A stretch of DNA of 64,000 nucleotides from Sulfurospirillum diekertiae. Lineage in GTDB: Bacteria > Campylobacterota > Campylobacteria > Campylobacterales > Sulfurospirillaceae. The translations under genes were made by a program, and so were the position numbers. Shown here one piece after another: positions 10,006 through 19,065 of the stretch. The stretch is taken from positions 2,046,001-2,110,000 of the forward strand of contig NZ_CP039734.2 of NCBI RefSeq assembly GCF_011769985.2, written 5' to 3'. The notes beneath the pieces were generated by a model. It was not told where the DNA came from. It saw only the letters and a list, made by a program, of their open reading frames with translations, and did no database searches. How positions within the stretch are numbered: position 1 is the stretch's first letter; every line of letters starts with the position of its first letter.

Positions 10006-10027
10006 ATATGCCCAAAAGTGGGCATAT
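10006..10027 (-). terminator. Hairpin at the pssA stop codon
   Basis: Perfect inverted repeat with 9-base arms, ATATGCCCA and TGGGCATAT, and a 4-base loop. On the minus strand it starts within the pssA stop codon and is followed by CTATTTTAGC, a short U-rich run. It probably ends the pssA transcript. A TATAAT on the same strand at 10026-10031 overlaps it and could instead start a leuA leader transcript carrying this hairpin at its 5' end. Confidence 0.45.
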
Positions 10028-10767
10028 TATACTAAATTTTTATGCGATTTTGCAACGATGAAATTATAACATCCTCGAATAAGTCCATAGGCTAAATAAG
10101 CAGTCACTAAACTGGTCCCTGCTTCAATCGGATAGATATACAAAAAAGAAAAAACAATGACTAAATAAACAAGTATTTTAATGATATGACCTTTTTTCAT
10201 ATCGATCTTTTTAAAGCTTGGATAACGAATATTACTCACCATTAAAAAAGAAAGTACACCGATGCCAATGAGCATAATCCACTCAAATCCTTGAAAAAAT
10301 ACATGCTCTCGATAAAATAAAATCCACATGGAAACAACAACTGCCGCCGTAGGAATAGGAACGCCAATAAAAACAGAAGGTTCTGACACGCCAATCATCA
10401 CATTAAAACGTGCTAACCTAATAGCACCAAAAACAACATACATCGCACATAACAAAGAGCCAAGCTTTCCATACATATGACCTACACTAAAGTAAAAGAG
10501 CATTGCAGGAGCGACACCAAAAGCCACAATGTCGGCTAAAGAATCAAACTCAGCACCAAATTTACTGGTCGCATTCGTCATACGTGCAACACGTCCATCA
10601 AGACCGTCAAAAATCAAAGAGAGTAAAATATAAACAGCTGCCTTTTCAAATTGTCCATTCGTTGAAGATATAATACTAATAACCCCTAAAAAAGCACTCG
10701 CTGCTGTAAAAAGATTGGGAAAAACATACATCAATTGGAGTTTATTATTACTGCTATTATTTGTCAT
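10027..10767 (-). CDS. pssA: CDP-diacylglycerol-serine O-phosphatidyltransferase
   Basis: 246 residues; makes phosphatidylserine from CDP-diacylglycerol and serine at the inner membrane. The CDP-alcohol phosphotransferase signature is complete at residues 57-79: DGRVAR, eight residues, GAEFDSLAD. About seven hydrophobic segments fit the integral-membrane type. It overlaps the upstream Psd-like gene by 11 bases, so the two are co-translated. In the order ftsH, psd-like, pssA it matches Campylobacter jejuni from memory (Cj1116c-Cj1114c). It is the last gene of the cheY-prmA-ftsH run. Confidence 0.94.
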   Translation of the reverse strand: MTNNSSNNKLQLMYVFPNLFTAASAFLGVISIISSTNGQFEKAAVYILLSLIFDGLDGRVARMTNATSKFGAEFDSLADIVAFGVAPAMLFYFSVGHMYGKLGSLLCAMYVVFGAIRLARFNVMIGVSEPSVFIGVPIPTAAVVVSMWILFYREHVFFQGFEWIMLIGIGVLSFLMVSNIRYPSFKKIDMKKGHIIKILVYLVIVFSFLYIYPIEAGTSLVTAYLAYGLIRGCYNFIVAKSHKNLV

Positions 10768-11419
10768 CTTTATCCTTGTAGGCTAGATAGCCTAAAATAG
10801 TTGCACCTGCTTTGACTTCATCACTGAGCGAAACTTTCACGCGCGTGTCAAGAGGAAGTAAAAGTGCCATTTCACCATCTCGTAAAAAGCCTATTCGTTC
10901 ACCCGCTTTAAAGGCTCCAGCTTTCTTAAAGAGTGTCATTTTCTGGCTCCATAAACCTGCACTAATAACAAGTTTAATGGAAGCAAATTGACTTTTACAT
11001 GTAATGCTTTTTCGTTCACTTAAATTTGAGAATAAAGCAGAAGAGGAGTCCATAAATAGCCCAAAACGATTTTTAACGTCACTAAGCGTCATAGCAAGAG
11101 GCGCTCTTAAAACACCTACACCTAAAAGAGATTTTCGAATCACGATACGAAGGGCTTCACTATTATCATTTAAACTAATTTTTGATATATCTGTCACCAC
11201 TCCATCCATAGGCGCGATAAGACAACGTTCGTCATCTTCTTCAGCAATACGTTCAGGATTTCTGTAGCAAAAAACTGTGCCTAAAAAAAGTATAAAAAAG
11301 AACCAAGCAAAAAAAGAAAAAGCATAAGCAATTAAAAAAATCATGAGAGCTAAAATGCTATAGATCCATCCCTCTTTTGCTAGAATATGCGTTGAAGTAT
11401 AAGAATGATTACGCATCAA
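10757..11419 (-). CDS. Phosphatidylserine decarboxylase-related protein, likely inactive
   Basis: 220 residues with one or two membrane helices at about residues 18-51, then a Psd-like fold (APMDGVVTDIS, then LRAPLAM, then GERIGFLRDGEMALLLP). Active Psd enzymes self-cleave at a Gly-Ser pair to form the pyruvoyl group. Here the matching position reads Gly-Glu (residues 182-183), and the HVNRAP-type histidine is also lost (GVLRAP). It therefore should not process itself or decarboxylate phosphatidylserine, unless the alignment is misjudged. Overlap with pssA (11 bases) and with ftsH (11 bases) suggests a role coupled to phospholipid synthesis or membrane quality control. A true psd may lie elsewhere. 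Confidence 0.75.
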   Translation of the reverse strand: MMRNHSYTSTHILAKEGWIYSILALMIFLIAYAFSFFAWFFFILFLGTVFCYRNPERIAEEDDERCLIAPMDGVVTDISKISLNDNSEALRIVIRKSLLGVGVLRAPLAMTLSDVKNRFGLFMDSSSALFSNLSERKSITCKSQFASIKLVISAGLWSQKMTLFKKAGAFKAGERIGFLRDGEMALLLPLDTRVKVSLSDEVKAGATILGYLAYKDKDDK

Positions 11420-13373
11420 TAGTTGGGTGCTCTTCTGTTGTTTTTGGCATAGGACTGATAGAATGTTTGAGCTTTGAAGGTATATTGAACTCTATTTCAT
11501 AGGCTTCAATAATCTCACGCAATTGCTCACCATCAATCGTCTCTTTCTCACTCAGCTTTGCCACAATGCGTTCAATACACTCGCGATACTCTTCCAAACG
11601 CTCTTTAACGATCACATAGCGATCTTGAAGTGTATTTTTAATATGTTCATCTAGATTTTCAGCCATTTTATCACTATAGTCTTTGGTGGTTCCACCATTT
11701 AAAAAGACATTACGTTGCTTTTCAAGAACCATCAATCCTGCTACATCACTCATGCCATAAATACTGACCATAGATTTAATAATGTCTGTTGCACGCTCTA
11801 AATCATTACCCGCACCGGTTGATATTTCGCCTAAGAAAACTTCTTCAGCAGCACGTCCACCAAGGAGTACATCTACTTCAGCGATCAATTCATGCTTTTG
11901 CATTAAAAATTTATTTTCTTCTGGTGTATTAAGGGTATAACCAAGGGCAGCCAGCCCTCTTGGAATAATCGAAACTTTAGAAACTCTCTTCGCTCCTGTG
12001 GTTGTCTCAGCAACAAGAGCATGGCCACTTTCATGATAAGCTACAATACGTTTTTCTTCTGGATTGATACGACGGCTTTTTTTCTCAAGACCTGCAATGG
12101 CACGTTCAACAGCCTCAACAAGATCAATTTGTTCTACATAATCTTTATTTTTTCGTCCACCAAGGAGTGCTGCTTCATTAATAATATTGGCTAAATCCGC
12201 ACCTGCTAAACCTGCTGTTAACCTTGCAATCTCTTCAAGATTGATATCTTTCCCCAGTTTAATATCGGCACTATGTACTTTTAAAATATCACGTCTTCCT
12301 TGAAAATCTGGTTTATCGACTAAAACCTGTCTATCAAAACGACCGGGTCTTAAAAGCGCTGCATCCAACACTTCTGGTCTATTGGTTGCAGCCAGAACAA
12401 TGACAGGAGATTTATCAGAGCTAAAACCATCCATCTCAGCAAGCAATTGATTCAGTGTTTGCTCTCTTTCATCATTGCCACCCATCATACCGTTTGCAGC
12501 TCTACTTTTACCAATAGCATCAATCTCATCGATAAATACAATGGCAGGAGCTTCTTTTTTAGCATTTTCAAATAGGTCTCTAACGCGACTAGCACCCACA
12601 CCGACAAACATTTCAATAAAGCTTGAACCTGAAACAGAGAAAAAAGGAACACTCGCCTCACCTGCTACGGCTTTTGCGAGTAGTGTTTTACCTGTGCCTG
12701 GAGGGCCTACTAAGAGAACACCTTTAGGAATTTTTGCCCCTAAATTCATATAGCGCTCTGGAAATTTTAGAAAATCTACAATCTCTTTGACTTCCTCTTT
12801 GGCTTCTTCAACACCTGCAACATCATCAAACTTAACATTTGGTTTTTCTGAATTGACTAACTTTTTACTGCTACCCATTCCCAAAATTCCACCACCCATA
12901 TTTTTTTGCATTTTGTTTGCCAAAAACATCCAAATACCAAAAAATACAAATACAGGGAGTACCCATGAAAAAAGAATTTCTGTCAAGATATTGGATTCGT
13001 TATAGCCACCATAGCCCACTTTTTTCTCATCCATTAAAGGGATAAATGTCGCATCCTCTCCAACTTTTTTTACAATATAAACAGTTTTCTGCGCACCTTC
13101 TGGGGAGAAAGCTTTGATCGTTGTTTGACCAATAGCGACATAACTGATTTGATTATTTTTAATCAACTCTTTGAGTTCATAATAGCTTATATTTTTAGTT
13201 GCGCTGTTTTGAGCACTAAAACTTGATCCAATGCCTGCATCAGACACTGATGTAAAATTTTTAAATAAAACAATGACAATAATTGAAAAAAGAGCAAACA
13301 TTAAAAGCGGATTTTGATTGAAAAAGTTTTTTTTATCGTTTTTATTGTTATCTTGATTGTTATTTTGACTCAT
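11409..13373 (-). CDS. ftsH: ATP-dependent zinc metalloprotease FtsH
   Basis: 654 residues; a membrane-bound hexameric AAA protease that degrades misfolded and regulatory membrane proteins. An Asn/Lys-rich start is followed by helix 1 (about 22-40), a periplasmic domain and helix 2 (about 135-153). Walker A is GPPGTGKT (223-230) and Walker B VFIDEID (279-285). The SRH lies around 326-348 ([18 protein letters not shown]), and the zinc site HESGH is at 447-451. The C-terminus continues to a helical tail. It abuts prmA with no spacer. Confidence 0.97.
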   Translation of the reverse strand: MSQNNNQDNNKNDKKNFFNQNPLLMFALFSIIVIVLFKNFTSVSDAGIGSSFSAQNSATKNISYYELKELIKNNQISYVAIGQTTIKAFSPEGAQKTVYIVKKVGEDATFIPLMDEKKVGYGGYNESNILTEILFSWVLPVFVFFGIWMFLANKMQKNMGGGILGMGSSKKLVNSEKPNVKFDDVAGVEEAKEEVKEIVDFLKFPERYMNLGAKIPKGVLLVGPPGTGKTLLAKAVAGEASVPFFSVSGSSFIEMFVGVGASRVRDLFENAKKEAPAIVFIDEIDAIGKSRAANGMMGGNDEREQTLNQLLAEMDGFSSDKSPVIVLAATNRPEVLDAALLRPGRFDRQVLVDKPDFQGRRDILKVHSADIKLGKDINLEEIARLTAGLAGADLANIINEAALLGGRKNKDYVEQIDLVEAVERAIAGLEKKSRRINPEEKRIVAYHESGHALVAETTTGAKRVSKVSIIPRGLAALGYTLNTPEENKFLMQKHELIAEVDVLLGGRAAEEVFLGEISTGAGNDLERATDIIKSMVSIYGMSDVAGLMVLEKQRNVFLNGGTTKDYSDKMAENLDEHIKNTLQDRYVIVKERLEEYRECIERIVAKLSEKETIDGEQLREIIEAYEIEFNIPSKLKHSISPMPKTTEEHPTIDA

Positions 13374-14201
13374 CTAGTTCCTTTGTAACACGAGTGTAAA
13401 CCACTCCTCTTTTTGATACTTTTCGACCAATTTCATCGAAGAAAATTTGTGTTCTACTTTATCTACATATTTATCTAAAATCCCAGAGAGAATCAGCAAT
13501 CCTCCCTCTTTGACAGCTTTTTGCAAATCAGAAGAAAGCATAATCAAAACATCGGCAATAATATTGGCAACAACCACATCATACGCTTGATCACGCTTCT
13601 GAACGGAACCTGTCCATATACGATGAAAACTTTCATGATTCAGTTCAAAATTTTGTGTTGCGCTATCCGTTGCTTGTTCGTCCGTATCACAAAGATCTAC
13701 AATAGCACCGCACTTTCGGGCAGTGATAGACAAGATACCACTTCCACAACCTACATCTAAAAGTGTCGTACCTTCTTTAACATATTTTTGCAACAAAAGT
13801 AAACAGCCATACGTTGTTTCATGATGTCCTGAACCAAAGGCAAGGGCTGGATCAATAATAATATTTTTTTTGCCTTCAAAATTTTCTACCCACGTAGGAC
13901 GGATATAAAAATCGTTTACATGTAAAGGTTGTACAGAGTTTCGATACTGTGCAATCCAATCTTCATTTTCTTTGACTAAGAGCTTAGTCTCAAGGTGAAT
14001 ATCTTTACCAAGTACAGAAGAAAGCTCTTTTGCAAATGTTTCTGTACCAAAAAGAACCATTTCCAAATTATCTTCACTGCGTAAAATAATCGTGCTTTCT
14101 TTTTCCTCAATAGCCTCATCACTGAGGCTCATAATAAAATCAAGAAAAAGTGGGTATTCACTACTAGGGGTGATTTGAAGTTCGTTATAGGTTTTTTCCA
14201 T
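13374..14201 (-). CDS. prmA: Ribosomal protein L11 methyltransferase
   Basis: 275 residues; uses S-adenosylmethionine to methylate ribosomal protein L11. The SAM-binding motif DVGCGSGIL is near residue 148, preceded by DPALAFGSGHHETT, a stretch typical of PrmA. VVVANIIADV follows as the catalytic-region motif. It lies 5 bases after cheY and its stop abuts the ftsH start. The palindrome copy at 13916 encodes Leu-His-Val-Asn. Confidence 0.93.
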   Translation of the reverse strand: MEKTYNELQITPSSEYPLFLDFIMSLSDEAIEEKESTIILRSEDNLEMVLFGTETFAKELSSVLGKDIHLETKLLVKENEDWIAQYRNSVQPLHVNDFYIRPTWVENFEGKKNIIIDPALAFGSGHHETTYGCLLLLQKYVKEGTTLLDVGCGSGILSITARKCGAIVDLCDTDEQATDSATQNFELNHESFHRIWTGSVQKRDQAYDVVVANIIADVLIMLSSDLQKAVKEGGLLILSGILDKYVDKVEHKFSSMKLVEKYQKEEWFTLVLQRN

Positions 14202-14206
14202 TCAAA

Positions 14207-14572
14207 TTAACCTAAAACATCCTCGAGTTTTTCTTTAAGCACTTGAGGAGTAAACGGTTTAACGATATAGTTATTAACACCCGCTTTAAGCGCTGTAATA
14301 ACTTCCGCCTTACCACCTTCCGTTGTTACCATAATAATTGGCATACTCTCATATTTTTTTTCTGCTCTGACTTTGCGAACCAATTCTAAACCGTTCATCT
14401 CAGGCATGTTCCAATCGGTAATCAATACATTAATATCAGGTGTTCTTTCCATAATTTGCCAAGCTTCAACACCATGTTCAGCTTCTAAAACATCATCAAA
14501 CCCTAATCTCTGCAGTGTGTTTTTTATAATACGGCGCATTGTCGAGCTATCATCTACTACAAGCAGCTTCAA
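14207..14572 (-). CDS. cheY: Chemotaxis response regulator CheY
   Basis: 121 residues; single receiver domain whose phosphorylated form binds the flagellar switch. The acidic pair DD opens the domain (LLVVDDSSTMRRI). The phosphoacceptor Asp is in ITDWNMPEMNG, the Thr in VTTEGG and the Lys in VKPF. A GTG at 14578 gives two more residues. TTG at 14572 is preferred because AAGGAG sits 5 bases before it, while it would overlap the GTG; the resulting MKLLVVDD start also matches CheY of Campylobacter as I remember it. It heads the cheY-prmA-ftsH-psd-like-pssA run. Confidence 0.93.
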   Translation of the reverse strand: MKLLVVDDSSTMRRIIKNTLQRLGFDDVLEAEHGVEAWQIMERTPDINVLITDWNMPEMNGLELVRKVRAEKKYESMPIIMVTTEGGKAEVITALKAGVNNYIVKPFTPQVLKEKLEDVLG

Positions 14573-14641
14573 TGTCACTCCTTTTTGTCGTTAAGTTATT
14601 GCTATTGGTTAAATTCTAACCTAGTTTAGTTTGAACTTAGT

Positions 14642-15364
14642 TTAAAGCGTTTCTTTAGCGATATACGCAAACGCTTCACGCAAATCTAAACTACCTTCAT
14701 AAAACGCTTTTCCTACGATGACACCAGCAACCTTTTGGCTCTGTTTCAACGCTATAATATCGTCCAAATTCTTTAATCCTCCACTTGCAATCGTGGCAAT
14801 ACCTGAAGCTTCTGCAATTGAAAGTGTAAACTCAAGATTTACGCCACTGAGCATTCCATCACGTCCTACATCGGTGCAGATGATGGCTTCCACGCCAACA
14901 TCTGCAAAAGCGCGTGCAAGGTCTGTTGCTTTCATGGTGGATTTTTCAGCCCAACCTTCTACCGCGACATAACCATCAATGGCATCAATACCCACTACGA
15001 CACGATATTTTTGAGCCATCTCTTTCACAAAAGCAGGATTTTTCAAAGCAATGGAGCCTAAAATAACGCGATCAATGCCTAAATCCACATAACGACGAAT
15101 TGTCTCTTCGTCTCGAATACCGCCACCCAGTTCTAATTTCAAATGACAGTTTTGACGAATTTTTTCAATCTGCTCAAGGTTTTTAGGCTCGCCCGCAAAA
15201 GCACCGTTTAAATCCACCAAATGCACCCATTTTGAGCCCATTTCTTCAAAGACTTTGGCCACTTCCCAAGGCTCATTGGAATAAATTTTAGCACTTTCCA
15301 TCAGCCCTTTGGTTAGGCGAACGGCTTTGCCATCTTTCAGATCAATCGCTGGTAAAATATTCAT
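14642..15364 (-). CDS. hisA: ProFAR isomerase (HisA)
   Basis: 240 residues; isomerises N'-formimino-AICAR ribonucleotide (ProFAR) to PRFAR in histidine synthesis. The barrel starts with [13 protein letters not shown], carrying the catalytic Asp, and the second catalytic Asp is in [12 protein letters not shown]. Phosphate-binding glycine loops (LGGGIRD and IASGGLKN) are present. Its start overlaps the stop of hisH as TAATG. Only hisH accompanies it here, so the other his genes must be elsewhere. Confidence 0.95.
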   Translation of the reverse strand: MNILPAIDLKDGKAVRLTKGLMESAKIYSNEPWEVAKVFEEMGSKWVHLVDLNGAFAGEPKNLEQIEKIRQNCHLKLELGGGIRDEETIRRYVDLGIDRVILGSIALKNPAFVKEMAQKYRVVVGIDAIDGYVAVEGWAEKSTMKATDLARAFADVGVEAIICTDVGRDGMLSGVNLEFTLSIAEASGIATIASGGLKNLDDIIALKQSQKVAGVIVGKAFYEGSLDLREAFAYIAKETL

Positions 15365-15975
15365 TACAACTCCACAAAATTCTTTAAAATTGCCAATCCA
15401 TTGGCATGTGATTTCTCAGGATGAGGCTGAAAACCAAACACATTCTTTTTTTGAACGGCACTGGGAAAATCATACCCATAGGTTGTTGTACCAATGGTGT
15501 ATTGATCATCACAACACGCATGAAAACTGTGCACAAAATAGAGGTAAAATGACTCTGGCATCCCTTTAAACAGAGGCGTCTCTTTTTTTACATGTAATTG
15601 ATTCCAGCCCATATGAGGTACTTTAAGACGTTGGTCAAAACGAGAGGTATCAAACTTCACAATCTCACCTTCGATCAAACCAAGCCCCTCACACTCGCCA
15701 AATTCAACACTGCTTTCAAACAGCAGTTGCATTCCAAGGCAAATCCCTAAAAGAGGCTTGCCAGAAGCAGCAAAAGATCTCACGGCTTCATCAAGATTTC
15801 GCTCTTTAAGACACATCATTGCATCTTTAAAAGCACCCACTCCCGGTAAAATAATCTTATCAAATTTCGATACAGTCTCTGCATCTTTGACAATCTCAAT
15901 GGCAACACCAAGCTTTTCAAACGCATTGGTGACACTCCTGAGGTTTCCCATATTGTAATCAATCAATCCTATCAT
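15364..15975 (-). CDS. hisH: Imidazole glycerol phosphate synthase, glutamine amidotransferase subunit
   Basis: 203 residues; releases ammonia from glutamine and channels it to HisF, making imidazole-glycerol phosphate and AICAR. Triad residues are visible: Cys79 in [11 protein letters not shown], and His185 and Glu187 in PHPEKS. The N-terminus [14 protein letters not shown] is typical. It overlaps the PDC-sensor gene by 4 bases upstream and hisA downstream. hisF is not in the window. Confidence 0.95.
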   Translation of the reverse strand: MIGLIDYNMGNLRSVTNAFEKLGVAIEIVKDAETVSKFDKIILPGVGAFKDAMMCLKERNLDEAVRSFAASGKPLLGICLGMQLLFESSVEFGECEGLGLIEGEIVKFDTSRFDQRLKVPHMGWNQLHVKKETPLFKGMPESFYLYFVHSFHACCDDQYTIGTTTYGYDFPSAVQKKNVFGFQPHPEKSHANGLAILKNFVEL

Positions 15976-16877
15976 GAATCTCTCTTTTGAGGTATGGATT
16001 TAAGGTAAAATGCGAGTCCAAAGAGGAGCATTGTCACACCTCCAATCAGATAGACCGCATACACAATGTGTGCCGCATCGATAATCGCAAATTTAAAGAC
16101 GAGCATTAAAGCTTCGATGGCAAGAGCGATGATAATGGAACCTAAAAAGCGTACCATCGTTTTATGCATACCACCACTGTCATCTCGCTCGTTTCGCCCT
16201 AACACTTCCTCTTCAAAAATTGTTTTCACCAGATCAAAAATCGCTAAAGAAAGGGTAATTAAAATGGTTGATTCAAACATCGCTTTAATATCAAGAAGAT
16301 TAAACTCAAGTCCGTGCATAAAAAGACTGCGCATTCCATTAAAGAGCAATAACAGAGCAATCGCTAGTAGCGAGAGTGAAAAAATAGTGTAAATCAGCTG
16401 GGATGTTTTTCCAAAAGCAGACTGCAACGATGAAGGGTGCGCAATTTTAAGAATATGCTCTAAAGAGACATCAATACAGGCAATGAATTTAAGGATACCT
16501 TGCTCATCGTAAATAGGATACGAAGCGGTGACCGTTAAATCGTTGGTCAAGGTTGAAGGATAAGGATCACTTAACACACAGCGTTTTTCACGCACTGCAC
16601 GGTAATAATAGGATTTTCCACTACGATTTTGCCCTAAACCACCTTTACGATGTGGATCATCTGTAATATTATTGATGACTTGATTACCGGATTGGTCAAG
16701 TAAATAAAGGGCTTCAAACTCTTCGACTTCATGGACAATTTTATCAAGACTTGCCGTAATGACGTCTAGGTTTGGTTCAGGCATACGATTAGGAATATTG
16801 CGTGTAAAAAGATAGCATAAATATGCTCTTGCTCTTGTCCTAACCTCAGCAAACTGCTGAATTTCACGAATAATCAT
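15972..16877 (-). CDS. PDC sensor-domain membrane protein without output domain
   Basis: 301 residues. The first half resembles a PDC/Cache sensor: YLLDQSGNQVINN, then KSYYYRAVREK and CVLSDPYPSTLTNDL, then TASYPIYDEQGILKFIACID. The second half has about four hydrophobic helices (near 170-190, 200-220, 230-265 and 275-295) and ends in a basic tail. No kinase, GGDEF, EAL or methyl-accepting domain follows, so it senses a ligand but its partner is unknown. It lacks an obvious N-terminal membrane helix, so whether the PDC part is periplasmic is unclear. It overlaps hisH by 4 bases; the functional link to histidine genes is not evident. Confidence 0.7.
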   Translation of the reverse strand: MIIREIQQFAEVRTRARAYLCYLFTRNIPNRMPEPNLDVITASLDKIVHEVEEFEALYLLDQSGNQVINNITDDPHRKGGLGQNRSGKSYYYRAVREKRCVLSDPYPSTLTNDLTVTASYPIYDEQGILKFIACIDVSLEHILKIAHPSSLQSAFGKTSQLIYTIFSLSLLAIALLLLFNGMRSLFMHGLEFNLLDIKAMFESTILITLSLAIFDLVKTIFEEEVLGRNERDDSGGMHKTMVRFLGSIIIALAIEALMLVFKFAIIDAAHIVYAVYLIGGVTMLLFGLAFYLKSIPQKRDS

Positions 16878-16906
16878 ATCAGGCCTTTTCTTTTTTCTTA
16901 TTTTAG

Positions 16907-19057
16907 CTAAATTTTGAGTTTATACACTTTAGCATATGCCTCTAGACTAATCGGCTCGAAAAATCGTTCATCATAATTTTCTAATACAAAAAGTTGAATA
17001 TAGGTCGAATTGAACATTGCTTCATCAAGAATAAGAAATGTGTTATACGCTTGCATATAGATAATGGAGAAAACTCCATCCGCATGGATCATCGTTTGTT
17101 CTTTGACAAATTTAAATTCTGGTGTATAGGATGTTTGAATAAAATATTTAATAGGAATATCCTGCGCCCCAAGTTTTAGTACACCTTTTGCTTTATCCAG
17201 TACAAGACCACTGCTAAAATCTAGCGTTGTACCATTATCTTTAAAACGATTTGTCTGAAAGAAAAAAGGCTGGCGTACCATTTTCCCACTCATGACATCC
17301 AGATTACTAAACTGTGCAACCGTTGGGAAAATACTGAGCATTCGATAAGGCAGATAAAAATAGATTTCACGTGTTTTCGCAGGCATTGAGAGAGGTGTTT
17401 GCAAAGCGTCTAAAAAGTCGTTCGCATCATGAAAACCATAGTCCAAGGTCATTTGAGCCGTATTATTGATAATCTTTTTCTGCTCATTTTTAGTTTTTGT
17501 CTTATTTTGCTCTGCCACTAAAAATGCTTTTTCTGTATATTCAACTTCAAGTCGCGCCAGCCTTGCCGCACTTTCTTGAGGGTTGGTTAACATAAAGCTC
17601 ACAGGGAAATTAACATCTCCATCATGTTTTGCTCCGTCTATCAGTGTTTTTGCATCGGTATAGTAACGAATAGGGTATCCATAATCCCACCAGCTCACAA
17701 TATAATCTTCACGATCTGTTATTTTTCGAAGTGAATCCAGTTGTTCCACTTCTGTTTTATTAAAAACTGTTGGTACGCGATATTCAATGATATGCAAAAG
17801 ATTGGGATATAAAATCCCTAGGCTTGATAGAATCACAAAGCTTGATTTAACGATGCCTCCAAGCTTTTGATTCACGAACAATTGAGTAATATAAGCACTC
17901 CATGTAAAAAGTAGATACGACACACCTAGAGCACAGACAGGAACTGCATAAATCGTAAAGCGAAGTCCTCCCCAAAGTGCCAAAAATCCAAGCCCTAAAA
18001 GAGGAAGGCCTAAAAGTATCACAGGGTATTTTTTTGCCATTAAAATATAGCCCACAATCGAAAGTAAAAAAGTAACCGTGTGCCCACTAATGCGTTCTGC
18101 AAAGGTTATAAAATCAATTTGGCCGGCTTCTCGAACTGTTTGCATCACCGAAAAAAAGTGTAAAGATAAAATATCTTGGCTTGTTTCTATCGCATCTTTA
18201 AAAACATAAAGTTTAAGTCTAAGCCAAATAGGTTCAAGTCCACCACTTAAGAGAAAAAGAGCCCCTGCTGCTGCTAAGAAATACCATACATACTGTTTTA
18301 ATCTTTCATTTTTAAAACTGATATAAACGCCAATGACAAGTATCAATCGTATGATACTTGGTAATCCCATCATTGCAAAAAGCATAATGGTTAGGAGCTT
18401 GAAATGAAATAGATTTTTGCGATCAAAGATTAAAGCATATGCTAAGATTAATCCAAAATAAGAAAATTCTAATGAGTAGCTTTGTGGATACCACCAGCGA
18501 TAAGCAATAATCTCTAAAGCAGTGATTAAAAGATATTTCTCTTCTTTCGTGCGAAGTGCTAAGATCAAAGACCACAAGAGGAACGTTGGCAATACAATCG
18601 TAAGCATGTCCGTATCATAATAACCTACCATCGTTCGATTGTAATAACTTACCGCAATAGAGGCTAGAAGCGCTGCTAAAAAACCAACTTCTATCATTTT
18701 CAAATTAGAGGCAATTAAGATAATAGGAATAACAATTAAAGATCCAAGTACAGCTGGCATATAAAATATAATTGTTTCAAAAGAAAAAGGCAGTACCTTC
18801 GCTACGACGTAAGTGAGCCATGACGCTGCTTCAGTAATCGGAGAAAGATCATGTTGTTTTGTAAAACCACCTAATAAATCTCTAGCACCTTCAGCCCAGT
18901 AATACCCATCATTGGTATTAATCATAAACTGTCCAGCAAACTTAAAACTCTCAAAATCATTAAATTGATAAACCCAAATAAGCCTTATTACAAAACTAAA
19001 TAAAAAAGCAATAACACTATAAATAATACTCTTTTGAAAAATACTCAATCTATTCAC
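16907..19057 (-). CDS. pglB: Oligosaccharyltransferase PglB (STT3 family)
   Basis: 716 residues; transfers a lipid-linked glycan to Asn in D/E-x-N-x-S/T sequons of periplasmic proteins. The N-terminal half has about 12-13 membrane helices. The metal-site acidic residues are seen in NTNDGYYWAEGARD (Asp50) and YYDTD (146-150), and WWDYG is at 456-460. This is almost the position and length (713 residues) of the Campylobacter jejuni enzyme. GTG at 19057 follows the pglF/wbpM-like stop after 8 bases, with AAGGGA 4 bases upstream. The rest of a pgl cluster (pglK, H, J, A, C, D, E) is not in the window; it sits downstream of an O-antigen-type locus. Confidence 0.95.
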   Translation of the reverse strand: MNRLSIFQKSIIYSVIAFLFSFVIRLIWVYQFNDFESFKFAGQFMINTNDGYYWAEGARDLLGGFTKQHDLSPITEAASWLTYVVAKVLPFSFETIIFYMPAVLGSLIVIPIILIASNLKMIEVGFLAALLASIAVSYYNRTMVGYYDTDMLTIVLPTFLLWSLILALRTKEEKYLLITALEIIAYRWWYPQSYSLEFSYFGLILAYALIFDRKNLFHFKLLTIMLFAMMGLPSIIRLILVIGVYISFKNERLKQYVWYFLAAAGALFLLSGGLEPIWLRLKLYVFKDAIETSQDILSLHFFSVMQTVREAGQIDFITFAERISGHTVTFLLSIVGYILMAKKYPVILLGLPLLGLGFLALWGGLRFTIYAVPVCALGVSYLLFTWSAYITQLFVNQKLGGIVKSSFVILSSLGILYPNLLHIIEYRVPTVFNKTEVEQLDSLRKITDREDYIVSWWDYGYPIRYYTDAKTLIDGAKHDGDVNFPVSFMLTNPQESAARLARLEVEYTEKAFLVAEQNKTKTKNEQKKIINNTAQMTLDYGFHDANDFLDALQTPLSMPAKTREIYFYLPYRMLSIFPTVAQFSNLDVMSGKMVRQPFFFQTNRFKDNGTTLDFSSGLVLDKAKGVLKLGAQDIPIKYFIQTSYTPEFKFVKEQTMIHADGVFSIIYMQAYNTFLILDEAMFNSTYIQLFVLENYDERFFEPISLEAYAKVYKLKI

Positions 19058-19065
19058 GGAATCCC

